Source of the DNA: Ustulina deusta
Taxonomy: Eukaryota; Ascomycota; Sordariomycetes; Xylariales; Xylariaceae
Direction of reading: 5' to 3'
Assembly (NCBI GenBank): GCA_023159155.1
Contig: JAJNNX010000063.1
Coordinates: 248,001-312,000 of the forward strand
Length of the DNA stretch: 64,000 bases
The translations under genes and the position numbers were made by a program. Positions 1-12,515 of this stretch are shown in pieces. The notes under the pieces are model-generated. The model ran no database searches and was not told the DNA's origin. It worked only from the letters and a program-made list of their open reading frames with translations. Every line of letters begins with the position of its first letter. The first letter of the stretch is position 1.

Positions 1-360
1 CGGAATTTGACCGGGCTACTCTGATGCTGTAGAGGTGCTCATAACCTCTTTGGACAGGCCTGCTGCGAAGACCCAGATGACTACAGTATTAGGGCTCCTC
101 AGGCGATATGGGATCCAACACACAAGGCCAACTAGGGGGTTTAAGGCGTCCAGGTAACCCCCTTCCCCTCCCTCTCCCCTGATGGCTTTAGTTAGCAAAT
201 AGCATTCGGAAGAGGGCTCTCAAGGTCTCAGCGTCAGTCAGGCAATAGATGGCTGCCCAAGTCGACATGTAATAAAAGTAACCCCAATCAAAGGCAACTC
301 ATAGTGGCCGACTCACCCCCACTAGCATACATTAACAATATTTCCTATAGCCGGAGGAAG
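1..360. other. Left flank of ordinary base composition, no gene recognised
   Basis: This segment has mixed composition with CpG and CpA intact, unlike the AT-rich block that begins near 360. A 60-codon minus-strand frame at 16-198 is open, but it has no recognisable motif and its start is unconvincing. I see nothing else here. It may be the end of a repeat copy that escaped RIP or unique flanking DNA. Confidence 0.5.
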
Positions 361-3290
361 GCCCTTAGACATACCTATACCCTTTTTTTAAGTACTTTTC
401 GAGCTTTTATTACTTGATCCTATTGAACTTTTTGTTTATATTTCTAGCCCAAAATTTGTTCCCTTAAAATATGGCCGGACCAAGGCATACACTTCAATAG
501 CTAAAAACTAGAGCTATATAAAAATATATTAGCTAGCTTTAGCCTATAGTAAGCTATATTATATCTAACTACTAATAGTTAATATAATAGGTTTTATTAT
601 AGTTTAATATATTAGCAGCTTTTTAGCTACTTTTAAAAAGTTGATCTATTAATAATAGTTTTATAGTGCTTAAATATATAAAGGTTATTTTAAAACCAAC
701 TTATAAGTATTGTTTAGCTTTGCTTTATAGTATTAAAATAAAAATATCTAGTTTTATATTGCTATATTTGCTTGTTTAAATATAAACTTTGCTTTATAAC
801 TATAATATTAAATATTATTAAAAACTTATAAATCTAGTACTAAAAGTTATTATTAGTTTATATTAAAGCATAATTTATATAATATAATATATTTATATTA
901 GTTTAAAGTTATAAGTTTTATAAATAGCGCCCTTAAATATTTAAGTATTATTATTACTAGTGCTAAATAGCTAATTATATAGCTAAAAAATATATAAAAT
1001 CTAAGCTTAGTATTTAACTACTAAACTAGCTTTTAGAATAAATTAAAAATAAGCTATATTAGATTATTATTTAAAACATAATACTTAAAGCCTTTTTTTA
1101 AGCCTATCCTAATAGTAGCTATTATAAAGGCTTAACTATTTATTTATTTTATAAAAGTTTTATAATATATATTAAACCTATATTGCTTAGGTAATATATA
1201 TTATTAGTTATTGCAAGAATTCCCTAAGATAGGGCTGGTTTAAAAAAAGGGCTCCTTATAGGGATCGGGCTGCTATTCTAGGGGTAAAGAAAGTTATACA
1301 AGCCTATTATTAAGTTTTATAAAAATATTAAAGCTGCTCCTACAATAATAAAAGAGCTATGCTTTAACGCTGCTAAATTATAGATTTTCTTACTTTTTAC
1401 TTCTTATTTTTATATTTATCTATTATTTTTTTTTATAACTCTGGCTCTTTTTTATTAAATTATGGCATAAGTATTTATAACGTTTCTATTTTTAGAAATA
1501 AATAGCTTATTTACTAAACAGCTATTTAAGCTAGTTTATTTAATTATTTTTAACTTTTTAAAAATATTTTTTTTATTTAGTAAAAGTATTTATAACCTAA
1601 AAGCTTTTTTTAATTTTAAAACAGCTACCTAAATTAAAATAAAAAAAGATTAGCTTATTTTTAGTACTAGATTTATAATAATTGCTATATATAGCAATTT
1701 TTTAGTAGCTATTTATAGATTTTTTTTAGTAAAGCTAGGCCTATTTTTTATAAAGCTTAGTACTAGCGTTAATAATATTCTAAAAATAGATCTTTTTATA
1801 TTTTTTACTAAACTTTTTAATAATATAAAAAGCAATAATTTTTAGGCCATAGCTATTAGATCTTTCCTTATTACTTTTTATATTAATATTAAATAGTATA
1901 CTTTTAATATTAGTAGTAGCAAGAATATTTGGAAAGTTGATAGCAAAACTATTAGCTATAGTAATGCTAGAGGGGACAAAAGTTTTAGATTAGCTAGTAT
2001 AGTTTAAGCTGCACTAGGAGCTTATAATACTACTTTTTGCGATCTAGAGCTAAATATTACAGATTTAATTCGGTTTATCCCTATAGGATTGAATATAGTC
2101 TTAAAGACTATAAAAAGTCCTTTTTGCAAAGGCAGAAAGTTTTATATCTAACAAGTTAAAAAATAAAAAATAAGAAATAGCAATATTAATAGGCTTAATA
2201 CTTAAACAAACTATAATAAATAATATATAATTATATGCTTTAAAAATATTATTATTTAAAAGCTTAATAATATATTATTATAGTTATATAAATAGCTTAA
2301 ATATATAAATAAATAAAGAGTCAAACTATTAATATATAATTTTAATTTAATAAGTTTTTTTTAAATATATTTAAATGTTTTAATAATATATATATGCTTA
2401 AAATTTAAAGATCTAATATATATAGAATAAAACAAAAATTAATAAAAATTCATTTATATAAACTTTTTTAATATAAAACAATACCTAGTTAATATAAAAA
2501 AAATAAAGCACTTTGAAAATAACCTAAAATAAAATATTAAGTTTAAATATTAGTAATATTATTAAGTTATATAAATTTTTAGTTTATATTATTATTATTA
2601 ACAAAAAAATTTATATTAGAATTAAAATAATATTTTACTACTTTATTTAAAATAATAAGCTTTTTAGAACTAAAGGTTATTATAAAAAAAGAAGCATATA
2701 AAAAAAATATATTTATAAAACGTTTTAAAATAAATATAATATAAATTACTTTTATTTAAACTATATTTATTAATATAGCTATTTGTTTTTTATAGTTAAA
2801 CATTTTTTTTTATAACTAATAATCTAATAATATTTGCTTATTTGTTATAATATATAATTCTAGTACTAGCAATTTATACAACCTTTTTTAAAAACAATTC
2901 TAGGTTAGCAAACTAACTCCTGCTATAGTTGCCCGCATAACTAAATATTCTTAAAACTGCTAGCTTCTATGCTGATTCTATAGCTAATAGCTATATATAA
3001 AAAAATATTCTTTAGTTTTTTATAAAAAATCTTTTATAAAAGCTATTAATAACTTTCTAGCTAAATTAGCTTTTAATAAACTCTAATATTATAAAAACTA
3101 TTATATTATTAAACTTAATATATTATAGTGCTTATATTTATAATATAAATATTATTTTATTAATATTATAAAAATCTAGTTTATATTATACTATATTATA
3201 AATAAGCATGCTATTAATATAATTAATTAATATTAACTCTGCTTTGTAAGCTATACTTAACGCTTATATAATAACTTTAGGGGCAAATAT
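361..3290. repeat. AT-rich RIP-degraded block
   Basis: Almost pure A/T with TA steps everywhere. Remaining C and G sit mainly in AGCT, CTA and GCT contexts, and stops occur in all six frames. This is the pattern left by heavy RIP on repeated DNA. Slightly less eroded patches at 1210-1300 and 1920-2150 could not be assigned to an element. Confidence 0.8.
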
Positions 3291-3775
3291 AGGGTGTTAT
3301 AGGATAATGTCTCGTGTGTGGCGGTCAAAAAAATAGTATGAATAGGTCTCAATTAGAAACTGAGTAGCTATCAACCTATGATAACTTACCGCTAGCCCCT
3401 TCCTTTATATGGCACGTTATGTGCTGCAAAGAGGCAAAGTCCTGGTGGGCAAGACTAACAATCCAGATTTCCTGTTCCCGCGCACATTATGGGGGCGAGC
3501 GCTCGGCGGGTAGGTCGCTCATAATTAACGGTTTTGAGGCGGCGGTTAAGCCGGGCGCGTACGCGGGCACAGGCAACGAAGCGACCGCCGATGGCCGAAA
3601 CCCGCTCCGATCACTATGGCGTATGCTGTAGCACGTGGGGGGCGGCGCTTGGCATGCAGTCGGCACGGGTCATATAAACGTCATTTTAACCCATACACCG
3701 GCGCAGTCGGCCGTAATGCAACACTCCCCTCGCTTAATTGCTTAATGGCATTTTCTCATCAGAAAAAATAAGGCA
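3291..3775. other. GC-rich island of unknown nature
   Basis: An abrupt island rich in CpG (runs such as GCGAGCGCTCGGCGGG) between two AT-rich blocks. A 70-codon plus-strand frame at 3419-3631 is open, but its translation has no family resemblance and base composition alone can keep it open. No LTR ends or terminal inverted repeats were found. It may be a unique insertion or a repeat fragment too short or too rare to be RIPped. Confidence 0.5.
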
Positions 3776-6700
3776 ATATATAACAACTATTATGTACTAA
3801 AATAAAATATCCTTTTAATAAGAAGTTTTTTTTCTATAAGTCTTAACTTAAAAACTATATTCTATTATTATATATGAACCGATGCTTAACTACTTAGAAT
3901 ACTATAACTAGAAACCACCTAGTATTTGCGGTAAATGTCCCCTTTATAGTTGCAATAATATATCTTAATAGCGAATTGACCCCTTTTTTCTAAAAAAACC
4001 TTAGGTAAGTTTTTACTTTTATAAATAGCTTTAAAATTATTATTTTAATATAATATATAGAACTAGTATACTAGTAATATTAGTTTTTTAAATAATTTTT
4101 TAGTAATATAGTAATTTATATTTATATAAAGCAGAACAAATATATTAGACTTTCTACCTAATATATATAAGTTATATAACTATATAGCCCTAGGACTAAG
4201 TATAGTGTAGCATATTTTAAAAAAATATAACTTGTTATAAGCTATTATAAATATTATAAACTAGTATTTTAGTTAGTAATATATAATAATTAAGCACTAA
4301 TTTTTTATTAATTTTAAAATTATATATAAATTTGATTTTATTACTATTACTAAGGTTAGATTTTAACTAACTAGTTTTTTAAAAATAATAGTAATTATTA
4401 AAAGTTTTAAAAAATAAAACAATATTTCTAAATATAAATTTGTTAGTTGCTTTTAATACTTTTATTTAAAAAATATAGCTTTATATAATATTGCTATTTT
4501 TAATAAGTATATAATATATTAAAAGTTTAGAATATTTTTTTTAAGCTAGTTTTTTATTAGTACTTAAAACTTTAATTATAACCTATAGTTAAATTATATT
4601 ATTATTATTACTTTTGCGCTAATACTTTAAAAAGTTACAAATTTTAGATCAGAGCGCTACTAGGCCTTTATTAGTTAGCTAGACATAATAACTTTTAAAA
4701 CCTATAAAGCATATCTAGCTTAGTATTTTTAATATATCTTAAAATATATTTATATATTTATTTATAGATCTTTTAATATTATATTTATTTTTTAGTTTAA
4801 AAATATTAAAAAAAAAAATGTTTTAAAAATATTAAAATAGGTTAGAATATACTTTAGAACTAGGTAGTAATAAAGATATTAGTATAATAATAATATTAAT
4901 TGCTAAAATATAGTTATAAATTAAGGCTATAATACTAATATTTAGTAAATATAATATAAAAAGGACTAAAGATTTTTTTATATATAATAAATAAATATTT
5001 TAAAGGAATAAAAAAGGCAAAAAAAAATAAAACAAAAAGATATGCCTAATTATATATATATAGGTAATTAATAGATTATTTATTTAAAAAAAAAAAGCAC
5101 TAATTTTGTTTTGTATTAAAACAAATATAAGCGGTTAAATTATAGCATTAAAATAAACCTAGCCTAATATTTTTAGACTTATTCTAATACTCCAATACTA
5201 AATATTTTATAAATTAGCTAGTAGTATATTTTATTACTATTATATCTTATAAAACTTAATTCTTAAAAAGCCTAAAAAATAATAGCGCTAATAAAACTAT
5301 AAAAGCAGGAATACTATTTTTAATATATTATTCTAATATAATTATTTATAATTTTTTATTATTTAAGCTAAACTTAAAAACATATAGCTTAGTAGTTATA
5401 GCATTTGCTAAAAACAAGTACTTTTTATTTATACTAGTATTTTTTTGCTTTTAGATTTTTTAGTTTTTAGCTAGCAATTTTTAAAGAAATATTTCGAATA
5501 ATTAGCTAGCTTTTTTATTAAATAGTTAAGTTAAATTTAAGTTTAAGCTTTTTTTTTATATTATTAGAAAAACTTATATAAATCTTATAGCTTTGCTACG
5601 GACCTTATAACTTGCAATATTTCTAGGATTTAGATTATTAGGTGCCTAAGCTAACTATGCCTAAGGTATCTATGCTTGAGGTAGCTATACATTATAGAGC
5701 ACAGCTAAGCAATTTTTAAGGTACCTATTTTGTTTAAAGTTTTTTTTTTATTGTTTTTTATTTTTGATTATATTTTCTATTTTAAAATAAAGCTACTATT
5801 GCTTACTAAGTTGTATAGCAAATATTACTAGCAGCAATATTTAGCGGCTAAATAGCTCTTAAATAAAGCGTTTAGCTTTTTTTGTTTAAATATTAGCTAG
5901 GTTTATAGCTATATTTTTTATATAAATATCTAATATTTTTTGCTTTTTAATTAGGATTAGTATTAGCTCTATTTTTATATTAGCTAATATTTTTATTAGC
6001 GTTTTAAAGCTTTATATTTTATATTTTTATTATAGTTTAAAAATAAATTTATAATTATTTAAACTAAATATAGCTGTTATTAAACTAAAAGTATTTTTAG
6101 TAAATAAATTAACTTTTTTTATATAATTATTAATACTAATAATTAGCTATAGTTAATAAAATAGATTTTTTATAAAATTAGAAATAAAGATAATAAACTT
6201 ATAATTATTTAATATGTTTTGTTTGTTTATTTTAATATTTTTATTATATTATATATTAAAAATACTAAAAAAAAACTAAATAAAATTATTTTAAATTAAT
6301 AAAACTAAAAATATTATTAATATATTATAAACTTAATATAATATTAATAAAAAAAAGCACTATTAAAGTTTTTAAAATATAAATATTAATAGTTTATTAC
6401 TACGCTAAACATATAATAAGCTTTTTTTAGAAATAAAACTAATATAATCTATTATATTACTATTTTATATAGTTAAATTACTATTGCTTTAACTTATTTT
6501 AGTATTATAAAACCTTAGAACTATTACTTTTTAGCAAAAACAGGTTATATATTATTTGTTTATAAATATAGTTATTTGTTTGCTTTATTTATTTTATATA
6601 AATAACTTATTATATAGTTAAAAAAAATCAAATAATATATTAAATATTAATAAAGTAAACATAAGCTTTAAGGTAAGCGGTCTATTTAAAGATTAATATT

Positions 6701-8020
6701 TATTTTTTTTAGTTTATATTAAGCACTCCAAAAGAACTTCTTAATTAGTACGTAAGCTTTCGAACAAAAATAGTTTCTTAGTTTTATTACTATATAGTTT
6801 AGTAAGCTTAATATAATATTATATAATTTTAGCTTTTATAAAAAAATATATTATGTTTTTATAAAAAAACTAAATATTTAAAACAATTATTTATAATAAA
6901 AAAATATTAGCTAAAATAATAAAGCATACTTTATTATTAAAAATAAAAATAAAAATTTTGTGCTATTTTATTACATTTTATATAAAGCTTTAATTATTTA
7001 TATTAACTAATAAGTATTTATATTATAAAAAATATATTATATTTATATTAAATAAGCTTTTATAATATTTAATATTATAAAAATTTTTAGTATAAATGTT
7101 CTAAATATATAAAAAAAATAATACTATTTATATAAAACAATATAATACTAGATATTTATATATATTGCTTAGCTAAAACTTATTTTATAGTTTTATATAA
7201 AAAAAAAACTTATTAAATATTTAATATATAATTTTGTTTTTTAAAAAAGCGTATAGATTTTTTTTTTTATAATTAAATAACTAAAAAATTTATTTTTTTA
7301 TTTTTTTAAGTTTATTTACTGCTATATAATACCTAACTTTTTAATAAATAGTATTATTAAAATAAAATATTTTATAAAAAAACTGCTTACTATTAAAGCA
7401 GAAAGCTTAAATATAGCCCGGTCCTAAGTTTTTGACTTTTTTAGCTAAAAATAAAAAATAAAAGTTTAAAGATTATAGCTAGAGCTTTACTTATAATATT
7501 AATAATAAGTTTAACTATTTATTAGGCTATTTTACTAAATATAAACTTTATAGCAAAAGTTTATTTTTTTTTTAAAAATATTATATTTTAAAATTACTAT
7601 AAAAAAAATAATTATAAAATAGGCTTTTTTATAAAAAGTTTTAATAAAATAGCTGCCAAGTATTAAAAATATTAATAAATATAGTTTAAAATATAGCTCT
7701 AAACATATAATATTTAAAATATATTAGTTTATATTATTTTTTATAAAAAATATAAACTAACTTTTTTATTTTTTTAGTATTAATTTATAAAATTTGTTTT
7801 TTTTAAATTATATAAAGTATAGTACTATTTTTAGTAAAATTATAAAATATACTAAAAGTAAGCAGAAAAAGAGATATTTTAATAATACTAATATAGCTAT
7901 TATTTATAGTATATTATAAAAAGCAATATAATAAAAGCAAAATAAAATAAAATAAACTATAATAAAATATTATTTATTCTAGGAGATTATAAGCTATTAT
8001 TTTAGGTTTTATCTATTTGA
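3776..8020. repeat. AT-rich RIP-degraded block
   Basis: Continuous TA-rich sequence with stops in every frame and long A or T runs. A patch at 5590-5720 keeps more C and G and holds a short tandem repeat listed separately. No gene family could be read through the damage. Confidence 0.8.
5640..5692. repeat. Short tandem repeat, about 16 bp x 3
   Basis: Three imperfect copies of a unit like TAAGGTANCTATGCC follow one another. The copies differ mainly at G/A and C/T positions, as expected if RIP acted on them. Confidence 0.5.
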
Positions 8021-8215
8021 AACCTGTAGTATTAGCGATTAGTATATTTTTACTATTTCGCGATTTTACTTTCTTTTTTGGATTTTTTACTGTTTGGGCG
8101 TGTAGGGAGTGCGGACCCCGTTAGCCGCCCGGCTTATTACTTCTTACGTCCAACCCTCCCTTTTATGTTGTTCAACGTCTTGCTATTCCTTTGTTTTGTT
8201 AAGCCACCTAGACTA
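8021..8215. other. Small unmutated island
   Basis: About 190 bases with normal composition, including CGCGATTTT and CCCGTTAGCCGCCCGG, between AT-rich blocks. There is no ORF and no recognisable repeat end. It could be part of an LTR or a post-RIP insertion. Confidence 0.4.
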
Positions 8216-11200
8216 TTAATACAATAGCTTTTTTGAAAACTTAGCTAGAGCTGCAATTAAGTGCTTTTAGTTTTAGTAGCCTATTTTTTTAAAAATATTT
8301 ATTAGCTTTGTAATGCTTTAATTACTATATATATTGCTAGCTAAGCTTAATTATTATTATTAGCTACTATTAAAAATCTTATTTTTTAGGAAATATATTA
8401 TATATAAATTTTTATAATATATTAGAAACTATTTAAATATAATTTGTACTAGCTATAAATTTATATATTTTTTTAGATTACTAACTATATTAATAAATAT
8501 ATTTTTAAAAAATAAAAAGTAGTTTTTAGCTAATAAATCTAGTTATTTATAAACTAAAGAACTAACTAAATAATATAGAAAAGATTATATACGCTTTATA
8601 TAACTAGGTCTTTTTGCTATTTATAGTTCTAGTTTTTATTTTTATTTTTAATATAAATAGAATAGCTAACATTATTAAGCTTTTTTATTTTTAAACAAAG
8701 CATAAGTATTACTATTTATTTATAAGTATATTTATAACTATAGTCCTTATAAATAACTAAGGACCTAATATATATATTATTAAAGATATTTATTTCTATT
8801 TAGTAACTGTTTTATTATATAACTTTAATACTTTAGATCTTATGCAAATATATATTATTTTTTAAACAAACTAAGTAATAAAGCGCTATTTTTAAGTATA
8901 AATATTACTATATTATATATTTTTTTAATTATTTATATAAGTCTTTTTTTAATATTATTAGCTAGGCTTTTTTATATAATAAAAAATAAAAGCTTGACTT
9001 TTTAGGCTAACACTTGAAATCTTTCCTTTGTTTTGCTTTTATATATTTTTTCTTATATTTTGTAACCCTTTTTAATATTCTTTTAAAAGTTTGTATAAAT
9101 AACCTAATCCTAATTAATTTTTAATATTATTTGGTAGATTTTTTGTAGCGCATAAGTTTGGTAAGGATTACTAAGGCTTTTTTTATAGCCGAACTAGTTA
9201 TAGCAGCTTTGCTGCTAGATATATATCTGCTAGGCATATATAATAAGAGCTAGAACTACCGACTATATATATATTATACTATGTTAATACTAGGCTTTTT
9301 TTAATAGGCTTTTTTCTAGCTATAATTTTTAAGAAATATTATAGCATTAAAATAACTATTGCTAAAAAGTTATTATAAACTTTTAATCTTTATTATATAA
9401 TTAAGCAAAGCTTTATTTATAAAGCAGATTAATTATTAAGCAAAATAACTAACTATATTATAAAATATATATTGTTTTTGAAGATTGCTTTTTTTAGGGC
9501 TATAAAATATTTTTATACTTATATTTTTTATATAATTTGTTTATTAATATATACTTTTTAATATAAATATTAATTGTATAGCTTTTATATTATAATATAT
9601 AGGCAGGAAATAGTACTATAAATATTTTAAGTTTTAAAATATTTTTTATACTAAATATTAAATCAAGTTAGGTTTTTTATTTGTTTGCTTACTACTAGGC
9701 TTTAAGTTTTTTATTTATTTAAGTTATAACTAACTAATATATAAAAGTTCTTAAAAAACTTATAAAGCTATATTAATTTAATAACTATAATATTTAAGAA
9801 CTATTTTAATATTATAGTTGCTTTTAATAATAATAAGTCCTTTTTTAGTTTTTTATAATATAAGCTAATAATTTTATTTTATCTAAAAAAATATATTTTT
9901 TATATTAACTTTATTTTTTAATTAGATATTATTTAACTATAAATATTATTTAGTATAGCTTTAAACCTCTAAATATTCTAAAACTAATTAAATTATATTT
10001 AGTAAAAAGTTTTAATAGGATCTTAGGGTTGTTTATTATATAAATAGTATTAAATATATTATTATATATAAAAATAACAAAAAGATCTTTTCTAACTTTT
10101 TTATTAACTAGACTTTTATTAGATAATATACTTTGCATTATATAAATAAAGCTTTAACTTACAGATAAATAAATAGCTTAACTTTAAAGGCCTAATATTT
10201 TAAAATATAAATGTTTATATCTTATATATTAGAGGCCTATAAGACAATAAAAAACTAAACGTAATAAATAAAAAACTTATTTTTAGCTTATTTTATATAA
10301 AGCTTAAAGCTATGCTAAGCTTTTATAATTTATTATAGATATATTATCTAAAAATATACTATTATATACTTTTTAAACAAATATTTTTTGATTTATTTAT
10401 TAAATTAAAATATAATAAAGCTTGCTTTATATATTATAAAAACAAGCTATATATAATAATTCTTTTATAAAATTTAGCTTTTTTTAATTATTATAAAAAT
10501 AAAAAACTATTTAGTTTATAAATTAAAATATAAGTTTTTTTTATTTGTTTAACTATAAAAATCAAAATATAGAGCTTATAAAATAGATTATAAAATATAA
10601 ACTACTATTTTTATTGGCTTAATAAGCTTATATATAATTAAGGGTTAAGTAGCATTTTTAATAAAAATAACTATAGCAAGCAGATATTAAAACTAAGAGC
10701 TAATAAAAAAAAAGTTAGCAAGGTAGGTTTAGCTCTAAACAAATTATAAAAAATTATCTACTAGACTATTAATAATATATATAATATAGTTTGATTAATT
10801 TATATAACAAGTTTTATTGATCTTTAAAGTGGTGTGTGAGGGTCTATATATATAGTATATATAAATGTTTATATAAGTTTTACAAAGTTAAGTTGCTAGT
10901 AGAACCAGGATTATTGATTTATTTAGTATAATAGCTACTAAGATAAAATATAACTTAAGCTACTAAAAAAACAATAAATAAAGAAATTAGGTATATATTT
11001 ACTAGTTATAAAGTTCTAGTAAGCTACTAAAAATAGTAGGCAAATTTTTGAATTTTAAGCTATAACTAGTAGTAATTTTTATAAGTTCTATTAGAAAACT
11101 TTTATAATTAAAGTAATAAAATACTAATATTTTATTCCTAAGTATATATTATTAGTAAAGAAATATTAGAACCTTATTTTTTATAGGTTTTTAGTAATTA

Positions 11201-11286
11201 ATATAGTATATATTTATTTTTGACCTTTTTTTTAGTACTTAAGCATTCTATCTTTTTTAAAAATCCTGTTTTATAAGATAAATGTA
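8216..11286. repeat. AT-rich RIP-degraded block
   Basis: TA-rich sequence with stops throughout. A less eroded patch at 9130-9290 contains GCAGCTTTGCTGC, a small palindrome. The 62-codon minus-strand frame at 9950-10138 is composed almost wholly of A/T-encoded residues and is not a gene. Confidence 0.8.
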
Positions 11287-11690
11287 GCGCTTAAGTGACT
11301 AGTAGTTGCATGCTAAGTAATGCCACAGCTACTAATAGCCGGACCCTTTGAAGCACTACAAGCACTAGTAGCTAACTATTTATAGGTGCTATAACTACTA
11401 GTAATAGATGCTATTTTAAGCGTTATAGCTATTAGTAGCAAATACTTGTTAAGCATTAGAGTCACTAGTAGCTAGCCCTTTATAAGCGCTGCAAATACTA
11501 GTAGCAAGCTCTTTATAAGCTTTATAACCACTAGTAGCTAAGTCCCCTAAAGCATTTAAGCTACTAGTAGCAAATGCTTTATTAAGCACTATAGTTATTA
11601 AAAGCAAACGCTAGCTTTAGTACTTTAGCTACTAGTAGCAAACTTTTTTTAAGCGCTATTACTATTAGTAGTAAATTTTATAAAAATATA
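11287..11690. repeat. 33-bp minisatellite, about 12 copies
   Basis: Units of 33 bp start at 11287, 11320, 11353, 11386 and so on. Each has the layout GC-purine-CT..., then a strongly kept ACTAGTAGC core, then a variable T/A-rich tail ending in TAA. Length is nearly constant at 33 (11 codons), so a coding origin is possible. On the minus strand the better copies read roughly Ala-Tyr-Lys-x-Leu-Ala-Thr-Ser-x-x-x. Copies differ mostly by transitions, and later copies are more AT-rich. No host protein can be named. Confidence 0.75.
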
Positions 11691-12129
11691 ATTATTACTA
11701 ATAATTAATTAATTATTAAAATAATTTTTAGTAAAACTATATAAAATAGTTATTAAAAAAGCTAAACTTATATTTTATTTATATATATTTATTAGTATTT
11801 TATTTTTAATTAGTTATTAGAAAAAAAACAGAAATATACCTTTATTAACACAAAATAAACTTAAACCTGATAGATAGCGGTATATAGCATAATTAGATCC
11901 TTTTGCTTATGATTTATTTTCTACCTTGGAGGGTTAAGCGTGTAAGTGTTAATAAGGATAATTACTTGCTTTAGTAGGGCAATCACGATCTACTGCCCTA
12001 CTGCCCTACGGACCGACCCGATAGCCTAGATCGCACTACTCTAGTCTGTACTACTTTGGCTATATCTAGTAGTTCATATAGTTGGGCTAAGACGTTTATA
12101 GGAAAAACTCATTTTTTCTTATTTGCTAA
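11691..12129. other. AT-rich DNA grading into a less mutated patch
   Basis: 11690-11870 is RIP-type AT-rich DNA. 11870-12130 keeps more C and G, with the direct repeat CTGCCCTACTGCCCTACGG near 11992. No gene is supported. Confidence 0.5.
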
Positions 12130-12515
12130 TACAATTATAACCTATGTCCACTATCCATTCAGTACTTCTACTTAACCAGATTTTTTTTGGCACCTTCTTA
12201 GACCTAGTTACACTCTTTTTGTTGCTTTAACTAGTTTCGACCTTGTTACGGTTGCTATTTCCGTTTCCGTCTCTGCTTCCAAGCCTCGCCCTTTTAGCAG
12301 GCACAGGAGAATCAGGTTCGATGCTACGCTTGACACCCGCTGGTGCCGGTGCCGGGGAGTTTGACGCAGGAATTGTTGCAGCAGGAGACTGTTCTGCTAT
12401 GTTTTCGAACCGCGCTCTCTTAGCGTCGGGCGCAGAATTAGGCTCTATAGTACGCTTGTTGCCTACCGAGCTCGGTGCAGAACTAGGCAGACTAGTTAAA
12501 CTAATTCAAGCTTAA
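12130..12515 (-). pseudogene. Fragment of a nuclear-type protein with duplicated KRxIEPxSxxxAKRAR motif
   Basis: The minus strand reads as coding for about 120 residues, starting without a visible start codon near 12515 and running to about 12130. The motif Lys-Arg-(Thr/Ser)-Ile-Glu-Pro-(Asn/Asp)-Ser-Xaa3-Ala-Lys-Arg-Ala-Arg occurs twice, about 43 residues apart, separated by an Ala/Pro-rich linker. A basic stretch (SNKKSVTRSKKVPKK) follows. One in-frame TAA, after Glu-Thr-Ser, sits where CAA is likely, a typical RIP change. The basic clusters look like nuclear localisation signals. I do not recognise the family; a transposon-encoded protein is possible. The plus-strand 90-codon frame over the same interval is its shadow. 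The upstream part above 12516 is lost in AT-rich sequence. Confidence 0.5.

Noticed and set aside
12243..12515. 90-codon plus-strand frame
   Set aside because: Antisense of the NLS-motif coding fragment, whose minus-strand frame has much better protein character and an internal repeat.
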